From contig UQJU01000019.1 of NCBI GenBank assembly GCA_900541355.1, positions 1-24,231 on the forward strand: a DNA stretch of 24,231 bases, read 5' to 3'. This stretch comes from Candidatus Avelusimicrobium fimicolum (lineage in GTDB: Bacteria > Elusimicrobiota > Elusimicrobia > Elusimicrobiales > Elusimicrobiaceae). The position numbers were made by a program, and so were the translations under genes. Positions 22,302 to 24,231 of this stretch are shown piece after piece (position 1 is the first letter of the stretch; each line of letters starts with the position of its first letter). The notes under the pieces are model-generated. The model worked only from the letters and a program-made list of their open reading frames with translations. It was not told the origin of the DNA and did no database searches.

Positions 22302-23306
22302 TTAGTTGAATTTGTCCAGTTTGCCGCCTAGCCACTTACTAAACAGCAGATTGCTGATAAGTATCGGCGGGGTGCAGAGCATAGTGGAGTAAATGTTAGA
22401 GCGCGGAATTTTCACGCGCTTTTGCGGGTTTAACAGGTCAGGGGTTTGCCACACTTTTAAGAGGGTGTCTGCCGTCCATAATACGGGCCACGCTACGGCC
22501 GCCCGCCCGCCGGGCTGCCATTTGGGCAGTTGGGCAAAATAGCGCACGGCGCTTTTGAGGTTGTTCACTCCCCATAAAATCCATTTGCGTTTAACGGGTT
22601 CAAAACGGGTGGCATTTTCGGGAATTAATAAATCTGCGGCAGTGAGGCCGTGTTGGACCAGGTCCTGCGCGGGGAAATAACACCGTCCGATGCGTAAATC
22701 TTTGGGCAAGTCGCGCAAAATATTAACGATTTGCAACGCGTCCCCAATATGTTGCCCGAGTTCGTAAAACTCTTTTTCCGGCATATCAATTTTTGTGGTG
22801 GTGCAAATAAGGCGGCTCCAAAAAAGGCCGGGTTTGCCTCCCATTAAACGGCAATAATGTTGTAAATCGTCCGGGGTTTGGAAGGCTTGTATTTGGGCAG
22901 AGTGCTCCTCGGGAAAAGTATTTAAGTCAATCTTCATCCCGTCGCAAACCGCTTGCACCACATCCATAATAATAGGCAGTTGTTTGGCGGACACTTGATT
23001 TAATGCCTGCAAGCAGGGCAGAAGATTTTTAATAAGTTCCTTTTCGTAAGGGTTTTCACTTCCGCCGCAAATTTCACTTGCTAAAAGGGAAATCTCTTGC
23101 CGGTTCTGCTCTTTTAACAGAAGCGGAAAACGCTCTATCCAATAAAGCCGCCGTTGAGCGGGCAGAATAGAAGTGTCGGCAATCGTATCGGCGTAGCGGC
23201 AGAGCAAATAGGCTATGCCAAATGCCGGGCGCATATTGCCGGGAAGCGCCTGAACGCTTAAATACAAACTGCGGGAAGTGTTTTTTAAAAGCGTCTCAAT
23301 ATCCAT
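22302..23306 (-). CDS. Squalene/phytoene synthase family protein
   Basis: The 334-residue protein is an all-helical head-to-head prenyl synthase. The first aspartate motif is DTIAD (40-44) within LCRYADTIADT; the second is RDLPKDLRIGRCYFP (198-212), both intact for binding diphosphate-magnesium. Such enzymes join two C15 or C20 prenyl diphosphates to squalene or phytoene. No desaturase, cyclase or hpn gene is nearby, so the product is open. The frame extends upstream to 23384, but ATG at 23306 gives the family-like start MDIETLLKNTSRSLYLS. An extended -10 lies seven bases before that ATG and no ribosome site is present. Confidence 0.88.
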   Translation of the reverse strand: MDIETLLKNTSRSLYLSVQALPGNMRPAFGIAYLLCRYADTIADTSILPAQRRLYWIERFPLLLKEQNRQEISLLASEICGGSENPYEKELIKNLLPCLQALNQVSAKQLPIIMDVVQAVCDGMKIDLNTFPEEHSAQIQAFQTPDDLQHYCRLMGGKPGLFWSRLICTTTKIDMPEKEFYELGQHIGDALQIVNILRDLPKDLRIGRCYFPAQDLVQHGLTAADLLIPENATRFEPVKRKWILWGVNNLKSAVRYFAQLPKWQPGGRAAVAWPVLWTADTLLKVWQTPDLLNPQKRVKIPRSNIYSTMLCTPPILISNLLFSKWLGGKLDKFN

Positions 23307-23313
23307 ATATATA

Positions 23314-23322
23314 AGGATAGCA
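23314..23322 (-). promoter_or_regulatory. Extended -10 before the squalene/phytoene synthase gene
   Basis: On the minus strand TGC is followed by TATCCT (23319-23314), then seven bases and ATG. No good -35 is seen. The start would fall at or one base before the ATG. Confidence 0.45.
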
Positions 23323-23343
23323 AATTTAGTGCGTAAAAAATAA

Positions 23344-23372
23344 TTGACACCCGGCCGGAAAAAAAGCATAAT
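23344..23372 (+). promoter_or_regulatory. Strong promoter of the short transcript unit
   Basis: TTGACA (23344-23349), exactly 17 bases, CATAAT (23367-23372). This is 11 of 12 consensus positions. The predicted start is 23379, the A of an ATG. It diverges from the squalene/phytoene synthase gene. Confidence 0.8.
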
Positions 23373-23378
23373 ATAATT

Positions 23379-23471
23379 ATGCAAATGTTAAACGTAAATT
23401 ACTGCATTAAACACTCCTCCTTTAACCCGATTAATTGGCTAAAGGAAGAAGTTGTTTATGCGGGCGTTTAA
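23379..23471 (+). CDS. 30-codon ORF in a dedicated short transcript (or sRNA)
   Basis: ATG at 23379 opens 30 codons ending TAA at 23471. The peptide starts MQMLNVNYCIKHSS and ends WLKEEVVYAGV. It has no signal peptide or membrane span and one cysteine. I do not recognise it. The ATG is at the predicted transcription start, with no Shine-Dalgarno. The same RNA can fold a hairpin with TCCTTTA (23418-23424) pairing TAAAGGA (23440-23446) and contains the anti-Shine-Dalgarno-like CTCCTCCTTT, so a regulatory RNA is an equally good reading. A terminator follows within 26 bases. Confidence 0.45.
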   Translation: MQMLNVNYCIKHSSFNPINWLKEEVVYAGV

Positions 23472-23496
23472 TGTAATTTGATTTTATTTTTAACAG

Positions 23497-23530
23497 AACC
23501 CCGCTTATTAATGAAATAGGCGGGTTTTTT
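23497..23530 (+). terminator. Intrinsic terminator of the short transcript unit
   Basis: AACCC-GCTTATT (23497-23509, one bulged C) pairs with AATAGGCGGGTT (23515-23526) around a 5-nt loop, followed by Ts. It defines a transcript of about 150 nt from 23379. Confidence 0.88.
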
Positions 23531-23584
23531 ATTTAACGATTTCCGGTCTAACGGCCGGAGAAAAAAACGGGTACAACAAAAAAT

Positions 23585-23621
23585 AAAGAGGGCTTGCGCG
23601 TTACGCGCGGCCTTCTTTTTT
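23585..23621. terminator. Second terminator before the rRNA promoters
   Basis: AAAGAGGGC (23585-23593) pairs with GCCTTCTTT (23610-23618, one G-U), capped by an inner GCGCG-TTA-CGCGC helix. T-rich flanks exist on both strands. It may insulate the rRNA promoters from upstream transcription. No gene is needed between 23531 and 23585. Confidence 0.85.
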
Positions 23622-23686
23622 GTGCCTTGCGGCTGTCCGGTTCTTTTAGTATATATAAGGATAGGGAAAATATGATGCCGGGTTGC

Positions 23687-23715
23687 TTGACAACCTTTTC
23701 AAAATCAGTTATACT
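23687..23715 (+). promoter_or_regulatory. rRNA-operon promoter P1
   Basis: TTGACA (23687-23692), 17 bases, TATACT (23710-23715), 11 of 12 consensus. The predicted start is near 23722. Two hairpins follow: GGAAACAAA/TTTGTTTCC (23726-23748) almost at the 5' end, and TTTTTCAA/TTGAAAAA (23769-23788). Confidence 0.85.
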
Positions 23716-23803
23716 TAATACATAAGGAAACAAAAAGGATTTGTTTCCAGAGAAGTTTTCAAGAGCCCTTTTTCAAGTTTTTGAAAAAACAGAAAAATGG
23801 GTC

Positions 23804-23832
23804 TTGACTTTTCTGTCTTTTTTTGTTAGACT
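23804..23832 (+). promoter_or_regulatory. rRNA-operon promoter P2
   Basis: TTGACT (23804-23809), 17 bases, TAGACT (23827-23832). Six bases later the predicted start reads GTAGTCAAAA (from 23839). A boxA-like element lies 12 bases downstream. Confidence 0.75.
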
Positions 23833-23850
23833 ATATGAGTAGTCAAAATT

Positions 23851-23861
23851 GTTCTTTAAAT
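23851..23861 (+). promoter_or_regulatory. boxA-like antitermination element
   Basis: GTTCTTTAAAT resembles the rRNA boxA consensus (TGCTCTTTAACA) that recruits NusB-S10 with NusA and NusG. A short inverted repeat AAACTT/AAGTTT (about 23869-23885) follows and could take the place of boxB. Only P1 and P2 transcripts would include it. Confidence 0.6.
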
Positions 23862-23914
23862 AATTAGCAAACTTCTTTAAAGTTTTTACCAATCAATTAT
23901 AAGCAGAAAACTTT

Positions 23915-23942
23915 TTGACAGCGAAACACCTCCTTATATTAG
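23915..23942 (+). promoter_or_regulatory. Possible rRNA-operon promoter P3
   Basis: TTGACA (23915-23920), 16 bases, TATTAG (23937-23942). The -35 is perfect, the -10 weak. The spacer contains ACACCTCCTTA, similar to the 16S 3' tail, probably by chance. Confidence 0.45.
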
Positions 23943-24081
23943 AAAAGGCGACCGGTGGACTGAGCCTAGCCAATCAAGTTAGTCTTATAATAAATAAAGT
24001 AAAAACACTTATCGTTAGGTCTTATCCCTTCGGTCCTAAGCGGCCACGACTTCCTTGAATAACCAAGAAGTATAAAAAGAC

Positions 24082-24111
24082 TTGACAAATTGATTTAAAA
24101 ATGTTTTAATA
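24082..24111 (+). promoter_or_regulatory. rRNA-operon promoter P4
   Basis: TTGACA (24082-24087) and TTTAAT (24105-24110) at 17 bases, or TTAATA at 18. The predicted start reads GTAGTCAGTA from 24118. The ~140 bases between P3 and P4 (23943-24081) hold hairpins such as TTAGG/CCTAA and ACTTC-TTG/CAAGAAGT, but no gene that I can recognise. Confidence 0.75.
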
Positions 24112-24163
24112 ATAAATGTAGTCAGTAAGCATACTACAAGTTTTCAAGGGTTTTAAATAACGC

Positions 24164-24192
24164 TTGACAAACATTTTAAAAAATGCTTAAAT
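24164..24192 (+). promoter_or_regulatory. rRNA-operon promoter P5
   Basis: TTGACA (24164-24169), 17 bases, TTAAAT (24187-24192). Six bases later the predicted start reads GTAGTAAGGG (from 24199). It lies only about 20 bases before the likely 16S 5' end. Confidence 0.7.
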
Positions 24193-24217
24193 AAAAGAGT
24201 AGTAAGGGTTGAGCGTT

Positions 24218-24231
24218 TTAAACAAGAGTTT
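24218..24231 (+). rRNA. 16S ribosomal RNA, extreme 5' end (partial)
   Basis: The window ends in AAGAGTTT. Bacterial 16S begins with a few bases followed by AGAGTTTGATC, so AGAGTTT at 24225-24231 would be positions about 8-14 of 16S and the gene start about 24218. Seven bases alone prove little, but the tandem TTGACA promoters and boxA-like element immediately before make it likely. The start is approximate. Confidence 0.65.

Noticed and set aside
23548..23733. 61-residue minus-strand open frame.
   Set aside because: It runs across a terminator hairpin and the P1 promoter, has no ribosome site and low-complexity sequence. Chance open frame.
23411..23936. Two anti-Shine-Dalgarno-like stretches, CTCCTCCTTT and ACACCTCCTTA, as relics of a 16S 3' end.
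   Set aside because: No other 16S 3' sequence surrounds either one. They are mentioned only where relevant to the short transcript.
1..24231. CRISPR arrays, insertion sequences, prophage or toxin-antitoxin modules.
   Set aside because: No regularly spaced direct repeats, transposase-like ORFs, integrase or phage genes were seen on either strand.

Overview
The window is housekeeping bacterial chromosome of moderate GC. Genes are densely packed, with strong intrinsic terminators, four exported proteins or membrane systems, and no phage, IS or CRISPR. Secreted proteins with Sec signals, GlgC, ThyX, a GlcD/E/F-type oxidase and the style of the genes are compatible with a Gram-negative anaerobe. 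My best guess is an Elusimicrobiota-like gut lineage, but that is family-level intuition and not shown by any marker.

Layout. (1) 1-2410, plus strand: end of tuf, rpmG, tRNA-Trp(CCA), secE, nusG, rplK, rplA, closed by a terminator with rplJ/rplL absent. (2) 2640-4834, plus: an overlapping two-gene unit for two secreted proteins, a TIKI/ChaN-like protein and a trypsin-like protease. (3) 4918-7305, minus: rplU-rpmA, terminator, then a separate unit with a 47-codon small ORF and obg. (4) 7500-8612, plus: dnaJ. (5) 8714-14418, minus: mnmA alone, then a glycolate/lactate-oxidase-like operon (GlcD-GlcE fusion, GlcF-like Fe-S protein) ending in a GAF/HD-GYP c-di-GMP phosphodiesterase. (6) 14499-15302, plus: a PPP-family phosphatase. 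(7) 15348-20019, minus: secreted protein, thyX, glgC, terminator, phoH, ybeY. (8) 20056-20442, plus: mazG. (9) 20521-23306, minus: an apparent unclassified ncRNA gene with its own promoter and terminator, an AGCS amino-acid symporter and a squalene/phytoene synthase homologue. (10) 23344-24231, plus: a short transcript unit (30-codon ORF or sRNA, promoter to terminator), a second terminator, then an array of up to five tandem sigma70-type promoters with a boxA-like element. The last bases match the conserved 5' end of 16S rRNA, so the window stops at the start of an rRNA operon.

The most interesting signals are non-coding or very small: the rRNA promoter array, in which three promoters share the same predicted start sequence and the last lies about 20 nt from mature 16S; the ~164-nt ncRNA candidate; the 30-codon and 47-codon ORFs; and a repeated start architecture in which a -10 element lies 6-8 nt before the ATG with no Shine-Dalgarno, pointing to leaderless mRNAs for a subset of genes.
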